From Cyclobacterium amurskyense (GTDB lineage Bacteria; Bacteroidota; Bacteroidia; Cytophagales; Cyclobacteriaceae): a DNA stretch of 64,000 nucleotides. The position numbers and the translations under genes are program-made. The DNA lies in NCBI RefSeq assembly GCF_001050135.1, contig NZ_CP012040.1, positions 3,985,001 through 4,049,000 on the forward strand, read 5' to 3'. Position 1 is the stretch's first letter. The number at the start of each line of letters is the position of its first letter. Of the stretch, positions 9,427 through 19,487 are shown piece by piece. Under the pieces are notes generated by a model. It was not told the DNA's origin. It saw only the letters and a list, made by a program, of their open reading frames with translations, and ran no database searches.

Positions 9427-11202
9427 ATGAAAATATATAAATTTATATGGGCTGCCGTTTGCCTGACACCATTATTGCTATTATCATGCAACGATGATTT
9501 CTTGGAGCGCTACCCACTTGATGAGGTTAGTAATGAGACCTTCTGGAATACAGAAAATGACTTAATGGTTTATAATAATAGCCTTTACCATTTGGCATTG
9601 AATGATGACAATGTACCTATTCTTCATGGTCATTTCGATGGCTTTAATAGTCACTGGGGAAGTTATTGGTTTTTAGATGAATTTTCTGATAACCTTGCTC
9701 CAAGACATGACCGACATGCGTTTTTTCAACAAGTACGTGCCGGAAAACAAATTGTGCCAAATGGTGGACAGTGGTTTGGTTATAAAGGATGGAATTTCGT
9801 AAGAGCCATCAATGTAGGCTTGGAAAACTATGATAAAGCTGATATACCTGAAGATACAAGGAATAAATATGTAGGAGAAGCTCGTTTGTTGCGTGGTTGG
9901 TTTTATGCAGAGAAAGTTCAGAAATTTGGAGATGTTCCATGGGTGGACAGAGAGTTGAACATTGATTCTGATGAGTTATTTGCAGCCAGAACTCCTAGAG
10001 AAGAGGCTATGGATAAAGTTTTGGAAGATTTGAATTTTGCTACTGAAAATATTCCGGATGATTGGGGTGATGGCAACGAACCTGGTCGTTTAAACAGATG
10101 GGCAGCATTAGCCATTAAATCCAGATTATGTCTATATGAGGGAACTTGGAGAAAATACCACGGAGGTTCCAATGCTGAAATGTGGATTAGAGAAGCAGCT
10201 GAAGCTGCCAAAGAAGTAATTGACAATAGCCCTTATGCTATTTACAATACAGGTGATTCAGAAAATGATTTCAATTCATTTATGAGAAAAATTGATATCA
10301 GTGGAAACCCTGAAGTAATGGTTTGGAGAAGGTATCAGTTAGGTATCTATACGAATCATGTACAAAGTTACTTCAGTTATTCTGGAGGTGCTACTAAAAG
10401 TTTTGTTGAAGATTTTCTAGCAACTGATGGTAAACCTATTTCAATATCAACCCTTTATCAAGGAGATGATACCATTGAAGATGTATTTGCAAACCGTGAT
10501 CCTCGATTAAGACAAACCATTTTGCATCCTGATGATACTGAAAAGTACAATTATGATAGAGGTGATGGAAGGGATTACCCTAGAGTTGTCGGAATGTCAG
10601 GTGGATTTACCACTACTACTGGATATCATATTATCAAACACTACAATGCAGATGATATGATTGGTAAAGCATATAATACTGCTGAATCGCCTGCGATAAT
10701 TCTTAGGTATGCAGAAGTATTGTTAAACTATGCAGAAGCAAAAGCTGAGCTTGGTGAAATTACTCAAGGTGATCTGGATTTGAGTATCAACCAATTAAGA
10801 GACCGTGTTAACATGCCGCATCTAATGATGGATCCACCGATGGATCCAAGGTATGCAAATGATGGGGTTTCTCCTCTAATCGTTGAAATCAGAAGGGAAA
10901 GAAGAGTGGAATTGTTCTTGGAAGGTTTCAGGTACAATGATCTTAAAAGATGGAAACAAGGTAAAAAACTGGAAATCCCTGACATGGGAGTTCAGTGGAG
11001 CCCTGAAAACCAGGCAAGATTTGAAGGAGCAACAGTACAGACTAGTGTAGATCCAGAATCAGGTAAAACTTATATCGATGTCTACAAAGGCACAGATTGG
11101 GCAAATCCTGTATTTGATGAAGCCAAGCATTATTTATGGCCTTTACCATTGGATGATTTGGCTCAAAACCCACAATTAGTACAAAATCCTGGATACAATT
11201 AA
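9427..11202 (+). CDS. SusD/RagB-type glycan-binding lipoprotein
   Basis: A 591-aa surface lipoprotein that caps the SusC channel and captures glycans. The N-terminus has a lipobox (LLLLSC, cysteine at about residue 21). The SusD signature follows: FLERYPLDEVSNETFW near the N-terminus, tetratricopeptide-like helices in the middle (ARLLRGWFYAEKVQKFGDVPWV) and the conserved C-terminal region (RRERRVELFLEGFRYNDLKRW). It ends in LWPLPLDDLAQNPQLVQNPGY, as is normal for the family. It is co-transcribed with susC and followed by a strong hairpin terminator, so the lyase genes downstream probably have their own promoter. Confidence 0.95.
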   Translation: MKIYKFIWAAVCLTPLLLLSCNDDFLERYPLDEVSNETFWNTENDLMVYNNSLYHLALNDDNVPILHGHFDGFNSHWGSYWFLDEFSDNLAPRHDRHAFFQQVRAGKQIVPNGGQWFGYKGWNFVRAINVGLENYDKADIPEDTRNKYVGEARLLRGWFYAEKVQKFGDVPWVDRELNIDSDELFAARTPREEAMDKVLEDLNFATENIPDDWGDGNEPGRLNRWAALAIKSRLCLYEGTWRKYHGGSNAEMWIREAAEAAKEVIDNSPYAIYNTGDSENDFNSFMRKIDISGNPEVMVWRRYQLGIYTNHVQSYFSYSGGATKSFVEDFLATDGKPISISTLYQGDDTIEDVFANRDPRLRQTILHPDDTEKYNYDRGDGRDYPRVVGMSGGFTTTTGYHIIKHYNADDMIGKAYNTAESPAIILRYAEVLLNYAEAKAELGEITQGDLDLSINQLRDRVNMPHLMMDPPMDPRYANDGVSPLIVEIRRERRVELFLEGFRYNDLKRWKQGKKLEIPDMGVQWSPENQARFEGATVQTSVDPESGKTYIDVYKGTDWANPVFDEAKHYLWPLPLDDLAQNPQLVQNPGYN

Positions 11203-11236
11203 TTGAAAATTATCTAGAATTTTTAATACAGAAAGG

Positions 11237-11289
11237 CCTGCCGACACGGATTGTTTAAATTTAAACACCATTTTCGGCAGGTTTTTTTT
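11237..11289 (+). terminator. Rho-independent terminator after susD
   Basis: The inverted repeat CCTGCCGA (11237-11244) and TCGGCAGG (11274-11281), with a second short palindrome TTTAAATTTAAA in the loop, is followed by eight T residues. It ends the susCD transcript. Confidence 0.85.
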
Positions 11290-11656
11290 ATGCCTTTTTT
11301 TACAAGCGGAAAGGAAATACAAAGGGGATATTTTAAATTGTTCCTTTAATTACTTAACCCAAAATGTACCTTATCCCAATGCAAGTAAGTCATCCAGACA
11401 AGTATTCTATTTTTTACATAGAATACCTACAATATTTACCTCTACATCTAGTTCAATTCAGCCCTAAATGTTGCAAATTTCAACTGATGAAACTTAGTGG
11501 GCGAAACTTACCTGGTTTAGTAGGATCATAAAGAAAATCGAAGTTTGTGAAAATTTTAGAACTCACAGAAAAACAATATTGCAATCTGTTAAACAGAAAT
11601 AAATTTTAACCACTTCCAGGTAATTTAAGATATACTTTAAAATAACTTTTAGTCAC
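11290..11656. other. Intergenic region between susD and the lyase cluster
   Basis: About 370 bp without a gene. It should hold the promoter of the lyase genes because it follows a terminator. I see no unambiguous TAnnTTTG box and no operator-like palindrome. Confidence 0.5.
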
Positions 11657-13522
11657 ATGAAAATAGCAAAACCCATTCTACCATTGTTGATCACCATAGC
11701 CATGCTATGGAACCCATTATTTGCAGTCGAAGCAGATTTTCTAAGCATGGATACTGTGAAATTGGAGAATCCGATAACAGTAAACTATCTGAAACGGCAC
11801 CTGAAAAAGTCGGGTCCAAAACTGGCACTTACGCCAGCACTTGAAAGAAATTTGAAGCGTAAGATAAAAAGTGACCCTTTGGTGAGGAACTATTATAATG
11901 CGCTAAAAGCCAATGCGGATGATGTACTCACAATGCCTGTGCTTACCCGAAATGTTATCGGGCGAAGATTATTGGGAACCTCCCGGGACATGCTGCATCG
12001 TGTCAATGTGTTAGGGATTGCTTACCTAATAGAAAAGGACAAGAAATACCTGGATAAGATTAATGAGGAAGTCATTGCTGTAAGTAATTTCTCTGACTGG
12101 AACCCTTCTCATTTCCTTGATGTGGCCGAGATGGCGACGGCTGTCGCTTTGGCCATTGACTGGGTAGGCGATGATTTGCCAGCTGCTACTGTGAAGCTTG
12201 CGAAGGAGGCATTAATACAGAAAGGTATTGAGCCAAGCTGGAATGGAAACAAAGGTAGAATGTATGGTACCAACAACTGGAATCAGGTTTGTAATGCCGG
12301 TATGATTGCTGCCTCTCTTGTGATTGCCGATCAGGACATTGAATTGGCAGCCAAAACCATTCATCGTTCACTCGATGGAATTCCGAATGGACTTATGCAA
12401 TATGGGCCTGATGGCGCTTATCCTGAAGGTTCTACCTATTGGGGGTACGGTACGGCTTTTACTGTCCTTACCTCTGCCATGCTAAAAACAGCTTTTAAAA
12501 CTGACTTCGGTATAGGCGATTACCCTGCCTTTAAAGAAAGTGCAGATTTCAGAATTTTGACAATTGCTCCTTCAGGAAATTATTACAATTATGCAGACTG
12601 TGGTGACCGTCACAGTAATGCTGGAGACATCATTTTGGCTTGGTTTGCTACACAGACTGGTAATTCCTTATATATAGAGGATGATAAATTTAGTCAACCG
12701 GTGGCTGATTTTGGCAAGCTTCATAGAATTGCAGGCGCCGGCTTGGTGTGGTTGGCACAATTTGAAAAAACTGCTGAAGCGGAATTGCCGCTGGTTTATA
12801 AGGGAGACGGAAAAAACCCTATCGTCATTATGCGTGATGGAAAAGGGTATTATTTTGGAGGTAAAGGTGGTAAAGGCACCGTGTCCCATGGAAATTTGGA
12901 TGCTGGCTCATTCATCTGGGAACTTAATGGTGTGAGATGGAGCATTGATCCAGGAAATCAGAATTACAATGAATTAGAGCAAGCAGGGTTTGACCTTTGG
13001 GGGTCTTGCCAGGATTGCGAACGCTGGAACTTGTTGACCAAAAACAATTATGGTCACAGCACTTTGACTGTCAATGGTGAACTTCATGTAAATGATGGTT
13101 TTGCCAAAATGTTGAGTGTAACCAAAGGGGATCAGCCTGGAGCAGAATTTGATTTGACCCCTGTCTTTGGAAATAACCTAAAAAAAGCTACCAGGAAATT
13201 TATCAAACCGGACAATAACTCTCTTGTTATTGAAGACCATATAGAAACTAATGTGCACACTAAAATGATCACCTGGCAAATGATGACTCAGGCAGATGTA
13301 AGTATTGTGGACGGAGGTGCTGTGCTTACCCAAGATGGGAAAAAGATAATGGTAGAGAATCTTTCTCACCCGGACATTATGGTATCCGTAATTTCACTTG
13401 ACCCGGCACCGCTCGAACTTGACAGGCAAATTGAAGGGCTAAAAAGATTGGAGATTAGGATTCCCGCTTACCTGATTGAAGACAATACGGATGTAATCAA
13501 GGTTAAATTAAAAGCATTGTGA
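11657..13522 (+). CDS. Exported heparinase II/III-like polysaccharide lyase (1 of 3)
   Basis: A 621-aa protein with a signal peptide (residues 1-~24). Residues ~60-340 form an alpha/alpha-toroid (alginate-lyase-like) domain with NNWNQVC (206-212) and PEGSTYWGYG (256-265). A beta-sandwich heparinase II/III domain follows, with HGNLDAGSF at 411-419. The Asn/Tyr/His set in these motifs resembles the catalytic core of heparinase-II-type lyases, which cleave uronic-acid linkages by beta-elimination. The exact PL family cannot be fixed by eye. The stop codon overlaps the GTG start of the next gene (GTGA), indicating translational coupling. It probably acts in the periplasm on oligosaccharides imported by SusCD. 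Confidence 0.85.
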   Translation: MKIAKPILPLLITIAMLWNPLFAVEADFLSMDTVKLENPITVNYLKRHLKKSGPKLALTPALERNLKRKIKSDPLVRNYYNALKANADDVLTMPVLTRNVIGRRLLGTSRDMLHRVNVLGIAYLIEKDKKYLDKINEEVIAVSNFSDWNPSHFLDVAEMATAVALAIDWVGDDLPAATVKLAKEALIQKGIEPSWNGNKGRMYGTNNWNQVCNAGMIAASLVIADQDIELAAKTIHRSLDGIPNGLMQYGPDGAYPEGSTYWGYGTAFTVLTSAMLKTAFKTDFGIGDYPAFKESADFRILTIAPSGNYYNYADCGDRHSNAGDIILAWFATQTGNSLYIEDDKFSQPVADFGKLHRIAGAGLVWLAQFEKTAEAELPLVYKGDGKNPIVIMRDGKGYYFGGKGGKGTVSHGNLDAGSFIWELNGVRWSIDPGNQNYNELEQAGFDLWGSCQDCERWNLLTKNNYGHSTLTVNGELHVNDGFAKMLSVTKGDQPGAEFDLTPVFGNNLKKATRKFIKPDNNSLVIEDHIETNVHTKMITWQMMTQADVSIVDGGAVLTQDGKKIMVENLSHPDIMVSVISLDPAPLELDRQIEGLKRLEIRIPAYLIEDNTDVIKVKLKAL

Positions 13523-15717
13523 TAACTTATAATTCAACTGCCAAAGGAGGTGCATCTTCCTTTGGCAGTCACTTTACGTTTGTGCTGCTGTTATGCTGCC
13601 TATTGTGCGCCTTCGCTCTACCGGTACTTGCCTCTGATTTTAAATTGGTGAAGCAAAGGGTAGTGACAGAATACCTGCTCGTGGAGGTGGATGATGAAGA
13701 CATAGCAGAGCTGCTTGCTACACAAAAGCAAGACGGAACCTGGCCCGGAATTAATTACCAGGATGTTTCAAGAACAGGGTTTGAACATATTGTCCATACC
13801 ACAAACATGGTTGACTTGGCCAAAGCTTACAGACAGCCAAATTCAAAGTATAAAGGTAGTCCAAAAGTAAAGCAAGCAATTTCCAATGCGCTAGACCATT
13901 GGGTACAAAACGATTATTTCTGCGACAATTGGTGGTACAATCAAATAGGCACACCAAATAATCTGGTGGCAGTGATGTTATTGTTAGGAGATGAATTGCC
14001 GGAAGAATTAGTGCAAGCTACCCAACCCATTATCGGAAGGGCACATCTCAATGCTTCTGGAGCAAGACCAAGTGGTGACAGGATAAAAATCGCTGGGATA
14101 CTTGCCAAGAACCTGCTTTTTCTAGGAGAAAAAGAAAAATTTGAAGCGGTTTTAAAGGTAATTGAAGGAGAAATAAAATTTTCCACAGGTAGCCGTGGCC
14201 TTCAGAGAGACTTTAGCTTTCATCATCGAGTAGATCGGGTAAACAATACAAGTTCCTATGGATTAGGCTATGCAGATGCTTTTGTAGAATGGCTTGTATA
14301 TACTGCAGACACCCGGTACGCATTTTCTTCTGATAAAGTAGCCATTTTGGTTGACTATTATTTAGATGGAATCAGTAAAAATCTGGCTTTCGGAAAGTAT
14401 TTAGAGGCCGGAGCAAAAAATAGAAGCATTGCTAGACCTGGCGCTCTTCATGGCTTGGATGCGAAAACACCAAAAAAATTACTTCAGGCCACTGATTATC
14501 GGAAAGGTGATTTGGAAGAAATTGTAAAAATTAGAGAAGAAGGGATCCATAAGGTTTCCTTGTCCTATGGTAAGTATTTTTGGCAAACGGAATTCTTCAC
14601 CTATCAGAGGCCGGGCTTTTTTACTTCTGTAAGAATGTACTCCATAAGGAATGACAATATGGAGGTGCCCTATAACAGTGAAGGATTAATGAACCATCAC
14701 CGGGGAGATGGGACCAATCACCTTTCCATAACAGGAAAAGAATACTTTGATATTTTTCCGGTTATGGATTTTCAGAAAATTCCCGGGGCCACCATCCTGC
14801 AAAAAGAAAAGCTTCCGGACCCGGATCAAATTCAAAAATCCGGCTATACAGATTTTGTAGGCGCGGTCACAGATGATTTATATGGAAGTGTGGCTTTTGA
14901 CTTTATCAGCCCCCATGATCCCCTAAAAGCCAGAAAAAGCTGGTTTTTCTTTGACAAGGAATATGTTTGTCTGGGAGCAGGTATAAATGCTAAAGGCAAG
15001 CAAGAGGTCTTTACTACCTTAAATCAATTGTTACTGAAGGGTGAAGTTTATGCCCAAGTAGGTCATCAAATGAAAATTTTGGAGTCAGGAAAGCATGGGC
15101 TCAAAAATCCGGACTGGATTTACCATGATCGAGTAGGCTATTTTATGTTAGCACCTCAGGATGTTGAATTGTCTTTTGGAGAGGTTACAGGAAATTGGAC
15201 TTCCATTAACCGACAAACAAGGGCTCCCCAAGAGGATGTGACCAAAGAGGTGTTCAGCCTTTGGGTAAATCATGGAAATAATGTCAGACAGGAAAGCTAT
15301 GCCTACATGATTTTACCTAATGCCAGCTTGGAGGAAACCAAGGCCTACCGGATTGATGACCAAATAGAAATATTGGCGAATACTCCGGAACTGCAGGCTG
15401 TGCGGCACAAACAGCTGCTACAAGTGCAGGCTAATTTTTACCAAGCGGGTAAACTTGATCTGGGAGATGGATTAGAATTAACCATGGATGGTCCGGGATT
15501 GGTTTTGCTTCACTTAGATGGTCAAAATATAGTAAAAATGGCCGTCTCCGATCCAAGTCGAAAGTTAGATAAAATGCACTTACAATTAAACAGTAAACTG
15601 AATCTACAGGGGACTCAACACCGGGTAGCATGGGATGCTGAACATTGGATAAGTAAAGTGACGGTACAACTTCCGGAAGGTGAGTTTGCCGGAAGTAGTG
15701 TGATTTTGGGAGATTAA
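13519..15717 (+). CDS. PL8-family polysaccharide lyase (chondroitin AC/hyaluronate lyase-like)
   Basis: A 732-aa exported protein. An alpha/alpha-toroid domain (~45-360) carries the PL8 signatures: NWWYNQIGTP (137-146), with the conserved Asn, and FSFHHR...SSYGLGY (233-251), with the expected catalytic His (235/236) and Tyr (247). An Arg-rich segment follows (NRSIARPGAL, ~301-310). The second half is the beta-sandwich typical of PL8. Family members eliminate uronic acids from chondroitin, hyaluronan, xanthan or related polymers; the substrate here is unknown. The start is GTG, overlapping the previous stop, and no ATG lies suitably upstream of the signal peptide (FVLLLCCLLCAFALPVLA). The n-region is long, so a start a few codons later is possible. 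Confidence 0.85.
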   Translation: MITYNSTAKGGASSFGSHFTFVLLLCCLLCAFALPVLASDFKLVKQRVVTEYLLVEVDDEDIAELLATQKQDGTWPGINYQDVSRTGFEHIVHTTNMVDLAKAYRQPNSKYKGSPKVKQAISNALDHWVQNDYFCDNWWYNQIGTPNNLVAVMLLLGDELPEELVQATQPIIGRAHLNASGARPSGDRIKIAGILAKNLLFLGEKEKFEAVLKVIEGEIKFSTGSRGLQRDFSFHHRVDRVNNTSSYGLGYADAFVEWLVYTADTRYAFSSDKVAILVDYYLDGISKNLAFGKYLEAGAKNRSIARPGALHGLDAKTPKKLLQATDYRKGDLEEIVKIREEGIHKVSLSYGKYFWQTEFFTYQRPGFFTSVRMYSIRNDNMEVPYNSEGLMNHHRGDGTNHLSITGKEYFDIFPVMDFQKIPGATILQKEKLPDPDQIQKSGYTDFVGAVTDDLYGSVAFDFISPHDPLKARKSWFFFDKEYVCLGAGINAKGKQEVFTTLNQLLLKGEVYAQVGHQMKILESGKHGLKNPDWIYHDRVGYFMLAPQDVELSFGEVTGNWTSINRQTRAPQEDVTKEVFSLWVNHGNNVRQESYAYMILPNASLEETKAYRIDDQIEILANTPELQAVRHKQLLQVQANFYQAGKLDLGDGLELTMDGPGLVLLHLDGQNIVKMAVSDPSRKLDKMHLQLNSKLNLQGTQHRVAWDAEHWISKVTVQLPEGEFAGSSVILGD

Positions 15718-15787
15718 AACGTAGCATTTCCAGTATCCTTTAGACTACTCTAAACCAGGTACTGCTTAAATTTAAGACAATAAACAA

Positions 15788-17200
15788 ATGATGAATCGGA
15801 AAATACGCGTCAATTTAAGTCTTGTGTGGCTTGTATTTTTGGCTTTGGTTTCATGCAATCAAAAAAGTCAGGAAACTTCAAAAGAGCCCATTGTAATCGA
15901 TGAGCGCGACCAAAAACTTAGTGTAAATAAAATCATACCTATAGATAGTGTATGGGCAGGTCATAGGGTAGGCTTTTCCATGCTTACCCACAAAAATCGT
16001 CAATACATTGCCTATTACAACAAAGACAGGCACATGACGGTGGGGCAAAGAAATCTTGATGAGGATCAATTTGAACTGTATCAACTGCCTGTGTTTGATA
16101 GGGAAGAAGGGCAAGGAACCAGCACCACACTTGGCTGGGATAGTCATAATTCTGTTACCATTGGTATTGATTCAGAGGGGTACTTGCATTTGGCCGGCAA
16201 CATGCATGTGCATCCCATTACTTATTTCAGGGGTCAAGAGCCTCATGATATCAGCAGCCTAAAGCAAGAAATGGAAATGGTAGGCTCGAATGAAAAACGC
16301 TGTACTTACCCGCACTTTATGACAGACCGAGAAGGTCGTCTGCTGTTCCATTACAGAGATGGTGGAAGTGGCAATGGCAATGAGATTTACAATATTTACG
16401 ATGTAGCTTCTAAGGAATGGACACGTTTGCTAGACAGTCCCTTGACAGATGGACAGGGAGAGATGAATGCCTATGCTTCTCAACCTTCCTTGAGAGAAGA
16501 CAATTGGTACCATATGTATTGGGTATGGAGGGATACACCGGAATGTGAAACCAATCACGACCTGTCCTATATCAAAAGTCCGGACATGAAAAATTGGTAC
16601 GATGCATTTGGCAACCAAGTGTTGCTTCCAGTTACCATCGATCAGAAAAATGTGGTTGTCGATCCGGTTCCACCAAAAGGGGGCATAATCAATCTTGCTG
16701 CCAAGTTATGCTTGGATGAAAACAATGCGCCATTGATGGCTTTTCATAAGTATGATGAAAATGGCAACTTACAATTTTATGTAAGCAGGATCGAAGAAGG
16801 CGCTTGGAAGGCCAAACAAGTAACCGACTGGGATTATCGTTGGGAGTTTTCCGGTCGGGGAAGTATACCTTCTGAAGTTCGGTTAGGGGATTTTAACCGA
16901 AGAGAAGATGGGAATTATGAACTGGGCTACCAACATATAAAATATGGTGAAGGGGTCTTGCTATTAGATAAAGATTTAAACACCATAGGGGAGGTGTTGA
17001 AACCGGATAATTTTGGTGCTGACCTTAAACTTGAGGGAGACTTTGAGGGGCTGGAAATAAGGACTACCAATGACTTAGGAGCGTCAGAAAATGGAAAAAC
17101 CTATCGTTTGAAATGGGAAACCCTACCGCCAAACAGAGACAGGGCCTATCCTGAACCTTGGCCAAATCCATCTGTACTTTACTTGTACGAATTGGAATAG
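15788..17200 (+). CDS. BNR-type beta-propeller lipoprotein, putative polysaccharide lyase
   Basis: A 470-aa protein with a lipoprotein signal (FLALVSC, cysteine at about residue 23). The body matches the BNR_4-like propeller family (VWAGHRVGFSMLTH, QYIAYYNKDRHMTVGQR, GWDSHNSVTIGID, HLAGNMHVHPI). Repeated His residues (HNS, HVH), the KRCTYPHF segment and HYRDG are reminiscent of the PL24/PL25-type ulvan lyases, which use His/Tyr/Arg in a seven-bladed propeller. The family is suggested by pattern only, and it could instead be a glycan-binding protein. It sits between four heparinase/PL8-like genes on one strand, and a hairpin terminator follows. Confidence 0.7.
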   Translation: MMNRKIRVNLSLVWLVFLALVSCNQKSQETSKEPIVIDERDQKLSVNKIIPIDSVWAGHRVGFSMLTHKNRQYIAYYNKDRHMTVGQRNLDEDQFELYQLPVFDREEGQGTSTTLGWDSHNSVTIGIDSEGYLHLAGNMHVHPITYFRGQEPHDISSLKQEMEMVGSNEKRCTYPHFMTDREGRLLFHYRDGGSGNGNEIYNIYDVASKEWTRLLDSPLTDGQGEMNAYASQPSLREDNWYHMYWVWRDTPECETNHDLSYIKSPDMKNWYDAFGNQVLLPVTIDQKNVVVDPVPPKGGIINLAAKLCLDENNAPLMAFHKYDENGNLQFYVSRIEEGAWKAKQVTDWDYRWEFSGRGSIPSEVRLGDFNRREDGNYELGYQHIKYGEGVLLLDKDLNTIGEVLKPDNFGADLKLEGDFEGLEIRTTNDLGASENGKTYRLKWETLPPNRDRAYPEPWPNPSVLYLYELE

Positions 17201-17208
17201 GGGGCTAA

Positions 17209-17246
17209 AAAAGAAACCATTAATGTCTTAATTGATGGTTTCTTTT
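17209..17246 (+). terminator. Hairpin terminator after the BNR-type gene
   Basis: The perfect 12-bp inverted repeat AAAAGAAACCAT (17209-17220) and ATGGTTTCTTTT (17235-17246) has a 14-nt loop. The 3' arm supplies its own T-tract. It probably separates the first lyase transcript from the second. Confidence 0.75.
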
Positions 17247-17313
17247 ACTTTCAATAGTTGATATAAGGCCTTAGCTAGGAAAAAAAATAAATGTGGTTGC
17301 TATCAAAATAAAT

Positions 17314-19467
17314 ATGTCCAAAATTTCATTAAATGCTATTAAGGTGCTTGGGTTGAATGTCTTGACCTTAAGTCTTTTGCTTCTTCATTCTTTAAGTGTC
17401 TTTTCGCAGCAAGTTTCTCATCCTTTTTTGATCGTAAAAGCAGATCAATTTGAACAGCACAGACAAAAGGCATTTTATGAACCCTGGAAATCCATGGCTG
17501 AGGATGCCCTAGAGATCACTAAAAAGGGGTTCAGTGAACCAATTATGGGAGCTTATGAACTTCAGGATTATATGGGAGCTGTTGCTTTGTCCTATATTTT
17601 ATATCCCGAAGACAAAGACAGATATGCCCAAAAAGTCAAAGACCTTATTTTAAACAATTATTCAAAATTAGAACTTACTGAAAAAAGAGATTGGGGTGGT
17701 GTTGTTCCGCCCATGAGTTCATTCTTTGTGGCCATCCTGGCACTTGACATTGTTTACAATGATTTGACCAAAGAGGAGATTCTGGCTTGTGAAAAGTTGA
17801 TTGAATCACAGCTTTCCAAGATCAACCGCAAAGGAAGTTGGACCGATGTAAGACTGGGTACCCATGGTGTTTGGGACATCTACAAAGGCGATCGGACCGG
17901 TCCGGACGATGCTTATTACAACGGGATTATGCATCAAATTACAACTGATGGAGTTTCCCCCGTAACGATTCATTACGCTTGGGAAAGAGTAGGGGGAGGA
18001 GACAGCCGTATCTCCAAAGCCGGATACATGGATGTTTTAGAATTTACCGGCATAGACAAGAGGTACTACAGCAATGAAAAGCTTAAAAAGTTCCACCGCT
18101 GGTTATTCAGTGCGAGTGTGAACAATAGCAAGGAAATGGCGATTATAGGGGACATGCTTCCTTCCCAAGGCTTGAAAAATGATTTGTTACATGCCAGGGT
18201 GGGGAATTTTGATGAGCAAGCTGCTGCCTATACAGCCTGGTTTCATGAAGAGGACAAGAAACGCGGCCATATTATCAGTTACCTGCTCCCTCACAGTAAA
18301 TTGCCTTACCCGCAATATCCTAAAAGCAGTGTATATGAAGATGGCGGTGCCTTCTTAAGAGAAAGTGCGAAGAACCCTGAGGGCATCCATACAGTGCTTT
18401 ACAATATTAAGAGTCAAGATGAATGGCATACCCACCAAGAAACCAACGGCTTGGCATTATCCGGAATGGGGAACAGGCTTTTGGTCAATGGAGGGAGACT
18501 TGGTGAACCCACCCGGGCTGCGGCTTTAAACAATACCCTCACCATAGATGGTAAAAACCATGATTCCAGATTAGGCAATGGAATTGTGGAATACATTAGT
18601 CGCGAGGATTTTGACTATGCCATGGGAGATGCAGGACCGGCCCTTCCCTCGGCTTTTCACAACCGAAGCATGATTTTGTTGCACAAAACTTCGCATTCAA
18701 AAGCATATGTACTTCTTTTGGATGAGGTGGAGGTAGAGCAAGGGCAAAAGATCATCTCTTACCTGCACCCTGCCAATGAAAGTCATATTGATACCCTTTT
18801 GGTAAATGAATCCTACCGGGCTGCAATAGATCATTTTCCCACAGTAGCAGGAACTGCATTGGACATCCATTACCTTACAAAGCCTGAGAGGATCAACCAA
18901 AGTTTGGTGGCCTCAGCAATACCTTCAAGGTATCCCAACCATCCGAAGCATTCCAGATTGGAAGCCATTTACTCTCCAGATAAATCGGGCAAGAATAGCA
19001 TTGTAACTTTATTAAATCCTATGGCTGAAGCCGAAAAGGTTATTCAGCTTCAGCCAAGTCTCCAAGAAAATTATGATGCCCATATAATTCGACATAAAGA
19101 GGGTGCAGAAGACCTCGTTTTGAGCAGCCAAACACCGGATCGAACGATTTCATTTAATGGCCTGGTCTTTAAGGGAGATTTCTTTATTCATAGGGCAATT
19201 GCCGGAGATCCAGGTTTTATTTTCGTTAAAAATGCCACAGCTCTTACAGGTGGTGAGCTGGAATTTAAGGCAGAGCATAAGCTTACCCTATGGATGAAGC
19301 ATCGATTTATAAGTGTACTCGCAAAAGAAAATACAGTCCTATATTTAAAAAGCAAAACTTCAAGAAGCTTATACATTGACGATAAAATAATAGAAAACCC
19401 AGAGACTGAGGATGAATGGATGAAAATTCCTTTGCCAAAGGGTACTCACAAGTTATACTTTAAGTAA
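17314..19467 (+). CDS. Exported heparinase II/III-like polysaccharide lyase (2 of 3)
   Basis: About 717 aa when started at the ATG at 17314, which puts a good signal peptide (LTLSLLLLHSLSVFSQ) at the N-terminus; the GTG at 17293 would add seven residues. Residues ~50-330 form the alpha/alpha-toroid, with WDIYKGDRTGPDDAYYNGI and a conserved HYAWERVGGG region. The C-terminal heparinase II/III-like half starts at ~345 and contains EWHTHQETNG (~370-379), where the family has its catalytic His/Asn. It is a different subfamily from the 11657 gene, so the pair is not a recent duplication. It probably removes uronosyl units from oligosaccharides in the periplasm. Confidence 0.8.
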   Translation: MSKISLNAIKVLGLNVLTLSLLLLHSLSVFSQQVSHPFLIVKADQFEQHRQKAFYEPWKSMAEDALEITKKGFSEPIMGAYELQDYMGAVALSYILYPEDKDRYAQKVKDLILNNYSKLELTEKRDWGGVVPPMSSFFVAILALDIVYNDLTKEEILACEKLIESQLSKINRKGSWTDVRLGTHGVWDIYKGDRTGPDDAYYNGIMHQITTDGVSPVTIHYAWERVGGGDSRISKAGYMDVLEFTGIDKRYYSNEKLKKFHRWLFSASVNNSKEMAIIGDMLPSQGLKNDLLHARVGNFDEQAAAYTAWFHEEDKKRGHIISYLLPHSKLPYPQYPKSSVYEDGGAFLRESAKNPEGIHTVLYNIKSQDEWHTHQETNGLALSGMGNRLLVNGGRLGEPTRAAALNNTLTIDGKNHDSRLGNGIVEYISREDFDYAMGDAGPALPSAFHNRSMILLHKTSHSKAYVLLLDEVEVEQGQKIISYLHPANESHIDTLLVNESYRAAIDHFPTVAGTALDIHYLTKPERINQSLVASAIPSRYPNHPKHSRLEAIYSPDKSGKNSIVTLLNPMAEAEKVIQLQPSLQENYDAHIIRHKEGAEDLVLSSQTPDRTISFNGLVFKGDFFIHRAIAGDPGFIFVKNATALTGGELEFKAEHKLTLWMKHRFISVLAKENTVLYLKSKTSRSLYIDDKIIENPETEDEWMKIPLPKGTHKLYFK

Positions 19468-19487
19468 CTGCCTAAACCCATATCACA